Origin: Amanita rubescens
Lineage: Eukaryota > Basidiomycota > Agaricomycetes > Agaricales > Amanitaceae
NCBI GenBank assembly: GCA_015039365.1
Contig: WION01000012.1
Coordinates: forward strand, 62,001-126,000
Direction: 5' to 3'
DNA length: 64,000 nucleotides
Shown here piece after piece: positions 1 through 10,570 of this stretch. Position 1 is the first letter of the stretch, and every line of letters begins with the position of its first letter. The notes below the pieces were generated by a model. That model had not been told where the DNA came from. It saw only the letters and a list, made by a program, of their open reading frames with translations, and did not search any database. The translations under genes and the position numbers were made by a program.

Positions 1-436
1 CTACTATAATAGATACAAATCTAAACTCAGGAGCAGTGATAGAAGGTTTACCAGGTAGCTGAGATGTGATACGAGTTCTAAGGAATTGCATGTCTTCAAG
101 AGTGCAATCCTTATGTCTCATATTTTCCAGTCCTTTATGCAATTTACTATGATCCTTTGACTACTGTCTTTGCCTCATGTTCTGCCTTAGTATAACAACT
201 GTTATCACATGATGCCATAATGCTCTTCCTAATGCTTCGTCTTGCCATTTATTTTTTGTCCCATATACTCCTACTGTACGGCTATAGAGTGCCACATTCT
301 CACCACCAATTGGAGGAGGTAACTGTGCAAAGTCTCCTGCAAAAAGAATATTTAATCCACCAAATGGTTTAGTAGGTTTATTCACTTGGCATAGCTGAGC
401 ACTAATCCTGTACAGCTCATGAGTCGTGACATGATA
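1..436 (-). pseudogene. Helitron PIF1-like helicase, continuation, truncated by window
   Basis: From about 434 downward the minus strand reads HELYRISAQLCQ, then GGLNILFAGDFAQLPP, the helicase motif III region, then ALWHHVITVVILRQNMRQ. A TAG at 161-163 interrupts, and the same frame continues with LENMRHKDCTLEDMQFLRTR to the window edge, still clear Helitron helicase. Remaining motifs IV-VI would lie outside the window. Confidence 0.85.
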
Positions 437-648
437 CAGTGGGTGAAAGAACTGCCCCAATGTTTGCCTGTTTTGGAAAGATTGGAATGGTGTGAGACAA
501 TGACATAAGCAAAAAGTCTGAATAAATCACATGACATATTACTACATGTTGTCTACCTGTCAATCTAAAAATAATGTGATTCTGATCAAAACTCATTGTT
601 TAATAAATCAAACAAAATAATCAATCATTGGGGCAGTTTTTTGACCCT
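437..648 (+). repeat. Left terminal inverted repeat of Tc1-type element
   Basis: About 212 bp, inverted match to 1384-1595. It begins CAGTGGGTGAAAGAACTGCC after the target TA and ends TTTTTTGACCCT. The inner end is an inverted version of the outer end. Confidence 0.9.
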
Positions 649-796
649 TAACCAATTTTACCAATTTTCAATGTTACACACCAGTACAAGGCAGGGGTGG
701 GTCATGTGAATAGTAAACAATGTCATGTGACCTTATTTGCATTAATTTGGCATGTTGAACTTGGCTCATTCATCTTCTTGACCCCTCACCACCACC

Positions 797-1339
797 ATGA
801 AATCCATCTCTGTTAAGAAACACTCTTCTGTTGTTTCTCTCCTCAATGAGGGGTATTCTCATCATCAAATTCAGGTTAGGACTGGTCTAAGGAATGGTAT
901 CATTGGAAGGATCAGTAAGGAGGTGGAGGGGGATAAGGAAAATCATCCTGGTGGTGGTCCTTCCGTGCAGGGGAACATGAATGCTGAGCAGTATTGTGAG
1001 ATTTTGGAGGAGGGAGTGGAGGAGAGCTTTGAAAGTTTGGAGATGGCTGAGGATGAGCAGTATTTCCAACAGGACAATGACCCAAAACACACCTCCAAAA
1101 AGGCAGATGAGTGGTTTTCTGACAACAATATCACTCCCCTGAAGTGGCCTGCCCAATCCCCTGACCTAAATCCCATTGAACACCTTTGGCAACATCTCAA
1201 GGCCAAACTCCAGCAACATGACACACCACCCAAAGGAGTGCATGAATTATGGGAGAGGGTGGCAAAGGAGTGGACTGAAATACCACCAGGGACATGCCAG
1301 AACCTTATAGAAAGCCTAGAAGGATTCAGGCAGTTTTAA
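797..1339 (+). pseudogene. Tc1-type transposase with internal deletion
   Basis: A 180-aa open frame. Residues 1-45 look like the N-terminal helix-turn-helix (SVVSLLNEGYSHHQI). Residues ~85-150 are the second half of the DDE domain: FQQDNDPKHTSKKADEWF with the second Asp, then PAQSPDLNPIEHLW with the Glu of the DD34E signature. The region that should carry the first catalytic Asp is missing between about residues 50 and 65, where GGGPS runs straight into NMNAEQYCEILEEG. Full-length relatives are usually about 340 aa. The frame is open but the protein cannot be a competent transposase. Confidence 0.85.
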
Positions 1340-1383
1340 AGGCAAAGGGGGGTCATACAAAGTATTAGATCATAAAATAATAG

Positions 1384-1595
1384 AGGGTCAAAAAACTGCC
1401 CCAATGATTGATTATTTTGTTTGATTTATTAAGCAATGAGTTTTGATCAGAATCACATTATTTTTAGATCGATAGGTAGTGAACATGTAGTAATATGTCA
1501 TGTGATTTATTCAGACTTTTTGCTTATGTCATTGTCTCACACCATTCCAATCTTTCCAAAACAAGCAAACATTGGGGCAGTTTTTTTACCCACTG
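1384..1595 (-). repeat. Right terminal inverted repeat of Tc1-type element
   Basis: About 212 bp, inverted match to 437-648, with a few substitutions. It begins AGGGTCAAAAAACTGCCCC and ends TACCCACTG before the target TA. Confidence 0.9.
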
Positions 1596-2344
1596 TAGCA
1601 TTGACACCTCATCCAAGAAAATGTAGTTTACTCCTTGTGTACAAACCTGTGTCATTGTTTTTGTTGTCTGGGCTTCACCATTCATGTCATTAATTCCCAA
1701 AACAGAGTGATATGCGGAACCTGATATCAAAGCTGCTGCTGACCCTGTAGGTGCAACTACTACAAATTGATATGCTTCTTGCCTAATCTCAAAATATTTG
1801 CATAGAGCTGTTAATACTTGTGTTTTACCAGTACCACCCATTCCACCAATGTACATTTTCAGGGGTTCTGAGTTAGGTAACACAACATGATTTGCAATGA
1901 TTTTAAAAGCATATTCCTGTTCTTCATTAAGTTTATAATCCTGACATATGTAATCAATACATGTACAGGTATTATGACCTGTGGTATACTCCTAATGTAG
2001 TAAAGGTTATGGACAAGGCCTACCTAGAAAAAAAGTACTAAATGCATTATAAATGGTATGTGGTATGGAAGGGATAATTTTGCTGTGGACAACCTCCTGT
2101 CTCTTTGCTTGTAGAATGGACTTCCAAGTAGCAGCAGGTATCTGACACTGTGGAACTAGAAGTTGTAGTTCTGCATTAGGATCAATTTTTTCTTTTTCTT
2201 CCATCCACCCTGTCCTCTGCAATACATGTTGGATTTCTAATTTGTTGTCTTAGCTCTGATGTGCTGATATTTTGTGTAATGGGATCATCAGGTAACTCAC
2301 CTGTGCATCGGTAAGACAGACTTACCAATTATGCTTACTAGATA
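1596..2344 (-). pseudogene. Helitron PIF1-like helicase, N-terminal half
   Basis: The minus strand reads KLNEEQEYAFKIIANH, then the Walker A motif GGMGGTGKTQVL, APTGSAAALISGSAYHS and the Walker B motif YIFLDEVSML. These are PIF1/Helitron helicase motifs I, Ia and II. The frame is cut right after DEVSML by the Tc1-type element and resumes at about 434 with HELYRISAQL. Upstream, about 2007-2340, is more helicase sequence (TWKSILQAKRQEVVHS) with stops. Confidence 0.88.
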
Positions 2345-2854
2345 TGTTGGACTAGTCATTGTTTATGACTTATGCACCAGTATGTTTTTCTTTATACATG
2401 CATTTCTCGTCATATCCTTTATGCTTGACTTGTACAGACAAACCCCCTTCTTTTACGATACCATCCCCTTGTCCTTGACTCCTTTGTTGTGCATCCTTGT
2501 TCTATTTCATACAATACCTTTGTCTCCAGAATACAATTTACCTTTATACACTAATACAGTATGCCTTTGTTCTCATTAGTATATAAACTCATGTATTTCG
2601 TAGAGTTGGACCTTAAGTTCAACTTAGCTGCTGTAATGTGATTGTCCTCATACAATCTCAGAGCGCATCTTAAGTTCTCGCCTCATTGCAAACTTTGTTC
2701 TTGAACCAGAATCAACCCAATACTTAGATTGTTTCCTCATAGTAGTTGACTCTGTGCTCTGCATACTCAGACATCTTGACTATCTAGACTTAGACTTGGA
2801 GGTTGACACTTGATAACATAATGTTGTTAAGTCAAGACTGACAAGTTTGTAACA
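2345..2854. mobile_element. Solo LTR-like insertion in the Helitron
   Basis: This 510-bp stretch separates two blocks of Helitron coding sequence, starts TGTTGGAC and ends GTAACA. A TATA-like AGTATATAAACTC lies at about 2578-2590, as expected at a U3/R border. Its last ~107 bases (about 2748-2854) recur at 42803-42911, so it is an interspersed repeat end. The immediate flanks (gata / gatc) are only a weak target duplication, so the edges are approximate. Confidence 0.6.
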
Positions 2855-3666
2855 GATCTGTTTCAGAGGAGGCATCTTCATGATCATCATTATTGTCCAT
2901 GCAATTTATTGGCCAATCATTTGGAATATTTCCAGCTTTCATTTGAGCACAAAAGTCATCATGAGCATCCAGACATTCATATTTTATGTTGAAATTTCTC
3001 ATGATCTGTTTTTACAGTCTCTGTGTGAATTCATGACTATTGAATGCTTCATCCCATGAGTCATCCTCTTTTTTTAGATCCAATCCTTATCTCCATGGCT
3101 TAAAAAATGTTAGCATTGTTAAGCAATAGAATTCTCTGTCTCCCTGGTCACATCTAGGTAGGATTCAACCTATAAAGTTAACTGCTACATTGGAAGTCAA
3201 ATGTGAATCAAAAAGAGGATGATATTTGTCAAACCTATACATATTCTTTGGTAGGCCCCTGGGAATTATATCAACAACAGTTTCTGTATCACTTTCATCT
3301 TTGACTATGCCTGTTTCATCAGAACTATGATCACTTGAGTCATCAGATAAAATATTGTCTGAATCAGTATTCTCAGTGTCATCATCATTGTAATCCATAT
3401 CATGTTCAAGGTCATTGGCATCAACTGTGTTTGTGTTACTTTTTCTTTTGCTATATTTATGGTGCTGACACTGTAATGCCCATTCATACAGATTCATAGT
3501 TTTGAGCTCTGATGGCCTGTATATATAATCATAGACAGGAGACAAACCAACTATGTGCTTTTTGCTCCTCACCAATGTAACCTTTTCTGTACATGTGGAT
3601 GGATCAAGTTCACCCCAAGATTTCTGTGCTTCAAGTACAAAGCCACGCCAAAAGAAGGGAATGCAT
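2855..3666 (-). pseudogene. Helitron protein, region between Rep and helicase
   Basis: Minus-strand coding pieces include FFWRGFVLEAQKSW near 3650, EKVTLVRSKKHIVG and YIYRPSELKTMNLYEWALQ (about 3575-3470), then an acidic stretch and MRNFNIKYECLDAHDD near 3000. This is the usual order of the post-Rep region of fungal Helitron helicases. The upstream half of the conserved GNPDHYTNHTF motif lies at about 5690-5725, on the other side of the inverted-end element, so that element split this exon. In-frame stops and a frameshift are present. Confidence 0.75.
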
Positions 3667-4034
3667 CAGCAAAACGGCAACTTCCGCTTTGGCTGCTCTG
3701 GCCGCTTTTCAGAGCGATCAAAGCCGCCAAAGCCGTAAAAGCGGCTCTCTGCTTTTTTAGGCAAGGTACATCACTTTCTGAGCGGTCAAATCTGCTCTGA
3801 GAGTGCTTGGACCGCTCTGAGAGTGATTTTTCAGCTTTTTAAAGCAATTCATAACTAATCAATTTATCACAAAAATCATTGTTTATTGGTACCTATGGAA
3901 TACATAATTACATTGAAATGATCCTGTGAGCGAAGAATGGGCTGAATAGCAGCTAGCGCGGGGTAATGATGCGAATCTCCGAAAGCGAGTGATACAAAAC
4001 TAGCAAAGCGCACGAGAAAGAAGTTTGGTTCTAG

Positions 4035-4212
4035 TACCCGGGAGCAATGCGGTCCGAACTATTGCAGGCGAGCGCCGATAGCGAAGGGGTCAAATTCATG
4101 GCGCGTCGCCTTCTTGCTGCTAATCGTACCGTCCTTCTTCAACTTGACCGTAACACCGCCGTAATTATCGGCTGAGAATATCGGTATCTTCTCCGGTAGC
4201 TCGCCAGTGTTG
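4035..4212 (-). CDS. Coding-like exon inside the inverted-end element, unknown
   Basis: On the minus strand an open stretch reads FNTGELPEKIPIFSADNY, then GGVTVKLKKDGTISS and HEFDPFAIGARLQ before a stop. It is preceded by a possible acceptor (ctcacag). The sequence looks like protein but I do not recognise a family. It may be a captured host-gene exon or the tail of an element gene. Confidence 0.3.
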
Positions 4213-4415
4213 AAAAGAAAATTGAACTGTGAGTACATCTTGAGGGTTAAGAATGGCGCTACTGACCTTCGCTTGCTGAGCGAGTCTGGTCGATCTTCTC
4301 CGATAGCTCGCCAGTGTTGATAGAAAGTTGAATTGTGAGTACATCTTGAGGGTTAAGAGCAGCGCTACTAACCTTCAGTGTTCACTTGCTGAGCGAGTCC
4401 GGTCGATGCTTTCAT
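4185..4415. repeat. Tandem duplication of ~115 bp
   Basis: Two imperfect copies (about 4185-4290 and 4293-4410) share the AGCTCGCCAGTGTTGA segment, then GTGAGTACATCTTGAGGGTT, then CTTGCTGAGCGAGTC. They lie inside the 2 kb inverted-end element and duplicate the 5' edge of the coding-like exon there. Confidence 0.7.
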
Positions 4416-5749
4416 CAGCTGCGAGAGAATGGTACATTGAATGGTTTACGTATGCAAGAAAATAGCATATAGTCGGTAAAACGAGCTCTGGGAGGTAGGT
4501 GCAAATGATTGACTGAGTGGGATGTCGCTATATGCGCATTCAAGTTACTCACGTGTAGGGTTTGTAAAATTGTAAGTCGACATTGACGATGCCACCCAAC
4601 CAATTTCACAAAAGAAGGTGATGAGAGATGGAAGAAAAGAGGGTAAGTGGGAGATGAGCGACGCACGGCACGATGTCATTGATGTCATTGTTATTTAGTA
4701 TTTGGTATTATTTGCACCCCTCCCCCAAATTCTGCGCAAGTCCAAAGGGCGCCATTCGACAATGACATTTCCCTCAGGCGGTGAGTTTCCAGACGAGTGC
4801 TTATAACTGATTTTCTGACCTAAGCTGTATCAGCCGTTTGCTAGAGGCTTCACCACCCTCCCTCTAAGCGTCCAACCATCCCAAAGCGCACTCGAGATAC
4901 CTGCAGGCACGTCGATTCGGACGACGACAAGATCCTCGGAAAACATTCTACATAAAAAACTTCATAGACTACCTTGCAAACGAAATTGTATTCTAGCACT
5001 TGTACATGTCTACGTAAACAAATTTACAGTTTATTAAGACCACGAGGTTATATTCTAGTAGTTGCAGATGAATAAGGATGTTTTCGAGTCCAACATCATC
5101 AACCAAGGTGAGTGTGTAATACCCTAATCTCTAGATAGCCGATCAACTCGAGACTCGAAAAAAACATGCATATAGTCTCACCTATTCCCTAAACCCGCGG
5201 AACTCCTAGCACTAGCAACAATAGTCTGAGCCACACTGCAGGCGAACGACGGATGGGATAAGCAGCGGGAATCGGTGGGACAGCACGGAGAAACAACCAG
5301 TGTCACGGTAGTGCCAGTGTTTGTTGATTGGCGGGCGAGGTCATGGGCCGTGAGGGCTGAAGCCCAGTGCCAGCGACTGTGGGTTGAAGGACCGGTGGTG
5401 GGTAACAGGGAGTAGTGGAGGGGGATGCTCGAGGGTGAAACGGTGGTGCTCAGTGAGGAAGGTTATGTTGATAGCTGGGCAGCGTGAGCGGTAAACCAAG
5501 AGCGGTTGGAGAAGATACTCACCGCCACAGCCAAAGTGTTGTGAGCGGTTGCTGTCAGAGTGGGAGTGGCCGGAGCTGTCATTGCCAGAGCGAGAGTAGC
5601 CAGAGATGACGTCGTCAGAGCAAGAGCGGACGAAGCGGTGTTTGGCAAAGCTGTGAGCAGCCAAAGCGGAAATTGCCGTTTTGCTGATGTGAAAGTATGA
5701 TTGGTATAGTGATCAGGATTTCCCAAAAGATACATACAAACCATGGGAC

Positions 5750-6138
5750 CTCCTGTTACAAACGTACGTCATGGCCTATCTTTTTCTTATCTTATCACTT
5801 CCGTTATCCCTCCTACGTCACTGCTTGCATATGCGTTCCTTCTGGAACATTCATCGTTTATCATATGCCATTTCATTTTATCACATGCATGTCGATTATC
5901 ACATGTAAACCGTTTCATTATCACATCCGACCGTTTCGTTATCACATGGATTCCTACTTACTATATTTGCGTATATACCTTGTACTATATAAGACACGCA
6001 AATATACGACTAGACCTCAGTCTAGTTTTAACAGTCAAAATCTGTCTCGTTATCGTCTAAGCTCCCTTGAGGACTTATCCAATAACACTCTTATTCTTTG
6101 AACGTTCTTAAGTGCTGGAACTCCCTTGAGGAACCTAC
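5750..6138 (+). mobile_element. Solo LTR-like insertion in the Helitron Rep region
   Basis: This ~389-bp block separates SLISQAYQVP from MVCMYLLGNPDHY of the Helitron protein. Flanking GGGAC / GGTAC may be a 5-bp target duplication with one change. It contains repeated TTATCACATG motifs (about 5870-5950), then a TATA box in GTACTATATAAGACACGC (about 5981-5998), then a region with CTCCCTTGAGGA repeated. This layout (enhancer-like repeats, TATA, downstream leader) is that of a retrotransposon LTR. No terminal TG...CA pair is clear, so the edges may be off by a few bases. Confidence 0.55.
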
Positions 6139-7045
6139 GGTACCTGATAGGCTTGACTTATCAGTGAACGAGCAAACATAACACCTCCCATTTCTGTTTT
6201 TGTTGATAATGCATTGACAATTTTATTCATAATTTTTTGTGCTTTCTCTTTTTCTGATAATGAGCTAGCAGGTATGTCACAATGCTTGTCAAATACATTT
6301 CTTACAGCTTCAAACATAACATGTGTCTTTAAACTAGTTTTTGTTATGTAATCTGATATATACATGATGACTGCTTTCAGTGCAGTACCTGACCACATAC
6401 ATACATGTAACATCAGTATTGCAGTGCAAAATATATGTCAGAGCAGGTGTTATAAAGTTGATCCACTCCTCATGTTTCTTTATATTCAGTGAGCCAGTTT
6501 CTGGGTTGACTTCTGTGCATTTGAAAGTAGGTCATGGAAAACATGCGTTACATTCCCCATATCTATTGTCCTTGCATGAGGCATATTTTTTACTCCCAGA
6601 GCCAGCCTTGTTTGTTCCTCTTTCACAATTGTGTATATTAGATCTACTTACAATATCATCAACTGTGTTCTCAAAGTGGTCCCACCACTTATTCCATTCA
6701 GAACACTTGTTGCATTCATCTGCATAAGCATGAATTAATTTGCAAAGTTTAGGAGGAGGTTCTGGCAATGTCTCTGTTGGATCCCTGTATGAATCACTTT
6801 TGGCTTGTTCAGCCACTTTGTTGAGCACTTCAACTTGTGTACCTGTCATAAACTCTCCAATATGACAAGTCTCCAGCCATGAAATCAGGTGCTGTTTCCA
6901 TTCTGAATTTGAATCAAGTATTTGCTCTCTCATCTCTTGGGCTGTTAAATTACCCATAAGCCATATCAGCATGTGAAGATGCAGTGTTAAATGAACCTGT
7001 TGCTCTACTGTGCCATAATAAGCTGGAACATCTCCATATACACCC
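6139..7045 (-). pseudogene. Helitron Rep (HUH nickase) segment
   Basis: This piece carries the Rep catalytic region. Around 6965-7015 the minus strand reads AYYGTVEQQ followed by TLHLHMLIW, the Helitron HUH motif with its two metal-binding histidines. After it come GNLTAQEMREQI, a WDHFENTVDD region and a Cys-containing segment. A TGA at about 6530 interrupts the frame, which then resumes with PTFKCTEVNPETGSLN and SGTALKAVIMYISDYITK, both typical of Helitron Rep. In active elements Rep nicks and joins single strands for rolling-circle transposition; this copy is broken and cannot. The piece ends at the LTR insertion near 6139. Confidence 0.85.
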
Positions 7046-8435
7046 CTGTATTAATGTGGATTTTATACCTATATATGTATAATAAAGAACCATTTTTTCC
7101 TGGAAGTAAAGATATCAGTTAACAGCTTATATGCTTAATATATCAGCCCTAAAATAGCTAAGGAATTGGTGGTGTAGTTTTGGAGATATAAAGGAAATAA
7201 TGTATATCTGCTTTCATGGAGACTTTCCTTATTTGGAGGCATGTGACAGTGATACATTGTGTCACACAGTACAATCTGCATAGCAATTATTTTTCTACAT
7301 ACTCTGATGAATTTATCATGTGCAAATTATGAAGCTGTGTAGTGCTTCATTTATGCTGCTCTGTGAACTTGTAGATATCATGACCCAGCTGAAGGTGTCT
7401 GTGCCAACTGTGTCCTTTAACAGGCAGACTGTCCTTGGGTTGGGTTTTATGGCTGAGGGTTTGGTTGATGGGTAGAGTCTGAAGAAAGCACAACTGTATA
7501 GTAACTAGGCTAGGAGGACAGGGTGGAGTTGAGGGCTGGGAGGACAGGGCTCTAAAACATGGGTCAGCATCTGTCATAACATTGGCAACTGAGAACATAG
7601 CATATTGACTTGTTTGGCATTTGGTCCAGTTTAACCAGCACATCCATGGGAAAGTATCTATCTATTTCTTTGCTTTTGTCCTGCATTTACTCTGGTCTGC
7701 CACTTGGTGTGGCCCTCTCACAGAAGGGTGTTTCTTCAGTGCCAACCTATTTGCCTTCAATGTCTTGTTTTGCATCACCTTTCCATGCATCTAATTTGAT
7801 GAAACTTTTGTTTTTGGCAATACTTATTTGTTTGTACCTGCTACTCTGCCAGCTATATAGCATGAATCAAAAGAATTTCAAACTATCTGTGCTGCTACTG
7901 CATGTCATGTACCCCTTTATGGACACAGGAAGCTAACTGCAATGTGCACTTTTTTGTAAGCTGGTGCTATTTGCAGTGTCTGTTTCTTTGAACCTGTCTA
8001 AGTCTTACACCTGGGTCCTGCTCTGATCTTCTACTTGTTGCCAACTTAGCATGATTGTCTCATGAATGGTTTTAACTCAACTCAAATTGGGTGACATTGT
8101 CCTGGTTGGCATTGTCTTTATATGCACAAGTGAAGGTGGCCGTAACTTTTACTTATGGTTTCAGTTGCTCACTTGTCACACATTCACTGCACTGGTACCT
8201 ACTACTAGCATGGCCATAATCTCACAAGAGGTGTTTACTTGAGTATCAAATTGTGAGCTTTGATCTTCTTTGGCATGGCCTTTCCATGTACAAATGAAAT
8301 GGTGGCAATGATCAATGATTACTTCTCTGGTGCAATGTACATTTGCTTGCTGCTGTTTCCACCCGGTATACTCTACAACCTAACATAATGAACATTCCAC
8401 TATTCAAGTCTGTGCTGTTACTGTACTACATGGCA
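7046..8435. repeat. Non-coding stretch; diverged copies of the ~216-bp repeat family
   Basis: No gene recognised. About 7070-7195 resembles 48225-48365 (see findings). From about 7640 the sequence holds old copies of the repeat that fills the palindrome: for example CCTTTATGGACACAGGAAGC at about 7913 matches the TTTATGGAAACAGGGAGC step of the younger copies. These old copies lack the 44-bp palindrome. Short open frames in this stretch have no protein-like features. Confidence 0.5.
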
Positions 8436-8700
8436 TGCACACCTCTGTGAAGACAGGGTGGTACCACATTATTTCCTTGGCCAAGGAAATAATATGTGGC
8501 AGTGCATGTGCAAATAGAAACACATAAAAGTCATTACTAGTAGCTCCCTGTGGAGGGGTGCATTTCATGCAGTAGATCATGCCAAACAGGATAAGAGCTT
8601 GCAATTTGACACTCAAGTATACCCTTTGAGAGATGGCAGCCATGACAGGTAAGCAGGGAGCTGCTAATGATCTTTGCATGTTTGGTTCTATTTACAAATG

Positions 8701-10015
8701 CACTGCCACATTATTTCCTTGGCCAAGGAAATAATGTGGCAGTGTTGATTTGTTTGCTTTTGTCTTCCACCTGCCTTACTCTGCTATTTTGCATGATTGC
8801 TTATGTATAAAGAGGCATATCCTGCTGTCCAAATCACCCCATGGTAATAGGTATAAACTCTTTATGGAAACAGGGAGCTAACTGCAATGTCTGCCCTTTT
8901 GTGTGCTTGGTCCTATTTGGAAATGCACTGCCACATTATTTCCTTGGCCAAGGAAATAATGTGGCAGTGCATTTGAAAATAGAAACAAATGCACAAAAGC
9001 AGGCATTGCAGCTGTAGCTTGCAGTGTTGAAATAGACACTTGGATTGGTGGAAGCTCTTGTAGACAATCATGCAAAGGTGTTGTCAAACAGGACAAACAC
9101 AGAATAACGCTGCAGAGAACTCTCATGCAAACAAATGGATGGTGCATAATGTGGCAGTGAATACAGTACAAATAGAATCATACATACAATAAATGGGCAT
9201 TGCAGTTGGCTTCCTGTTTCTATAAAGGGTTTATGTATGTCATGGGGAGATTTGAACAGCAGGATATGCTTCTTTATAAGCAATCATGCAAGGTGGCAGG
9301 TAGAAGACAAAAGCAAATAAATAAACACTGCCACATTATCTCCTTGGCCAAGGAAATAATGTGGCAGTGCATTTCCAAATAAGACCAAACACACAAAAGG
9401 GCAGACATTGCAGTTAGCTCCTTGTTTCCATAAAGGGTTTATGCCATGAGATTTGGACAGCATGATATGCTTCTTTATACATATGTAAGCCATCATGCAA
9501 GATGGCAGAGTAAGGCAGGTAGAATACAAAAACAAATAAATAAACACTGCCACATTATCTCCTTGGCCAAGGAAATAATGTGGCAGTGCATTTCCAAATA
9601 AGACCAAGCACACAACAGCAGACATTGCAATTCACTCCTTGTTTACATAAAGGGTTTATGCCATGGGGAGATTTGAACAGCAGGATATGTTTCTTTATAC
9701 ATAAGCAATCAATGCAAGGTAGCAGAGTAAGGCAGGTAGAAGACAAAACAAATAAATAAACACTGCCACATTATCTCCTTGGCCAAGGAAATAATGTGGC
9801 ACTGGTGCATTTCCAAATAAGACCAAACACACAAAAGGGCAGACATTGCAGTTAGCTCCCTGTTTCCATAAAGAGTTTATGCCATGGGGAGATTTGGACA
9901 GTTCCTTATACATAAGCAATCATGCAAGATGGCAGAGTGAGGCAGGTAAAAGGCAAAAACAAATAAATAAACACTGCCACATTATCTCCTTGGCCAAGGA
10001 AATAATGTGGCAGTG
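8701..10015. repeat. Tandem ~216-bp repeats with 44-bp palindromes, left arm
   Basis: Copies of a 44-bp palindrome (half-site CACTGCCACATTATTTCC then TTGG, mirrored) start at about 8701, 8926, 9326, 9545, 9761 and 9972, with a variant at about 8461. The 8701 and 8926 copies are perfect; later ones have one C in the left stem. Spacing is 211-219 bp in the regular part. Between them lies ~170 bp with AAGGGTTTATGCCATGGGGA and a short AATAAATAAACA run. Orientation of this intervening sequence flips at the hairpin near 8926-8969. Confidence 0.92.
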
Positions 10016-10375
10016 CATTTCCAAATAGGACCAAGCACACAAAAGCAGATATTGCAATTCACTCCTTGTTTCCATAAAGGGTTTATGCCATGGGGAGATT
10101 TGAACAGCAGGATATGCTTCTTTATACATAAGCAATAGGGGGGCCCAAAGTTGCACATGGCATTGGCATATGCCGCTTTTGTCACATTTAGTCACAATTG
10201 TTCACACGATTAGAATATGTGCTGGTAGCTTGCTGCAACATTGTTTGGGTGCTGATCAGCTACTTTAATTTGCATATGAGTTTCAATGTTATACAATGGA
10301 ATGTTTATCATCTAAGTCTGATCTGTTGGGTAGAAAAGGTCTATATATATGATATTGTGCATTACACTACAGTTG

Positions 10376-10445
10376 ATTGTTTGGCTCAATGGTTAGTTTG
10401 GAAGTATGTTTTTATTTAGCTTAGGGTTCAAACCCTGGGACATGC
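10376..10445 (+). repeat. tRNA-like (SINE-like) box A/box B segment, left arm
   Basis: TGGCTCAATGGTTAG (about 10382) fits a pol III A box and GGTTCAAACCC (about 10426) fits a B box, in the right order and about 40 bp apart, with an AGGG...CCCT stem around the B box loop. The acceptor stem does not pair, so it is not a working tRNA; a tRNA-derived SINE head is more likely. A mirror copy lies in the right arm (about 11149-11218, minus). Confidence 0.4.
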
Positions 10446-10570
10446 ACTTTATTTTTTTGTCTCTCCACTTGTGTATTATGTGCTGAGTGATTTGTTTGTA
10501 GTATAAATTATTATTGCAAGGTACAGTGGTGGTTCATTTTGCATTAAAAAAAATGCAGTTAGCTGGAATT

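Larger units (their letters stand above)
437..1595 (+). mobile_element. Tc1/mariner-type element, internally deleted, TA target duplication
   Basis: A 1159-bp element sits in the helicase gene. TA flanks both ends (435-436 and 1596-1597). The ends are ~212-bp inverted repeats at 437-648 and 1384-1595. Each repeat has an outer and an inner copy of a CTGCCCCAATG core in opposite orientations, so the site for transposase may be doubled within each end. The internal gene lacks part of the catalytic domain, so this copy could only move with help. Long repeats and a DDE transposase with an NDPKHTSK motif place it in the Tc1 group. Confidence 0.9.
3667..5686. mobile_element. ~2 kb non-autonomous element with inverted ends (hAT-like)
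   Basis: The element starts CAGCAAAACGGCAACTTCCG and ends with the inverted counterpart at about 5655-5686. Roughly 33 bp match with one difference, and outside them ATG/CAT extends the pairing. Subterminal regions are rich in short GCCAAAG, CAGAGCG and GAGCGGT motifs in both orientations, as in hAT elements. It splits the Helitron motif HYTNHTF from PFFWRGFV. It is much richer in CpG than the DNA around it, which suggests a later arrival. No transposase was recognised. An exact 8-bp target duplication is not visible, so assignment to hAT is tentative. Confidence 0.7.
1..7045 (-). mobile_element. Helitron (Rep-helicase), decayed, with four nested insertions
   Basis: Reading the minus strand from about 7045 down to base 1 and skipping four insertions gives the order of a fungal Helitron protein: HUH Rep motif, Rep C-terminal part, a linker, then PIF1-like helicase with Walker A and Walker B. 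The helicase runs off the left edge, so the 3' end of the element is not seen, and the 5' terminus was not found either. Insertions lie at about 437-1595 (Tc1-type), 2345-2854 (LTR), 3667-5686 (inverted-end element) and 5750-6138 (LTR). Several in-frame stops (TGA at about 6530, TAG at 161) show that it is dead. At least one stop sits where an Arg CGA codon would be expected, as CpG deamination would produce. Confidence 0.9.
8436..10570 (+). repeat. Left arm of a ~4.7 kb palindrome
   Basis: The 2.13 kb arm is the reverse complement of 11025-13158. Paired positions add up to 21594 in the outer part and 21595 inside position ~10263, where one T is extra in the left arm. Other differences are few and near the outer edge. 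The inner end is ...GCAGTTAGCTGGAATT, the outer end ACACCTCTGTGAAGACAGGG. The arm contains seven copies of the 44-bp palindrome and a tRNA-like segment. The open frames here are mirrored exactly in the other arm and are repeat sequence, not genes. Confidence 0.95.

Noticed and set aside
797..1339. Intact Tc1 transposase
   Set aside because: Only 180 aa; the first catalytic Asp region is missing although the frame is open.
8701..10015. CRISPR-like array
   Set aside because: Spacing of palindromic units is regular, but the spacers are themselves near-identical repeats, far too long, and the genome is eukaryotic.
10376..10445. Functional tRNA gene
   Set aside because: A and B boxes are present, but no acceptor stem pairs and no anticodon arm is convincing.
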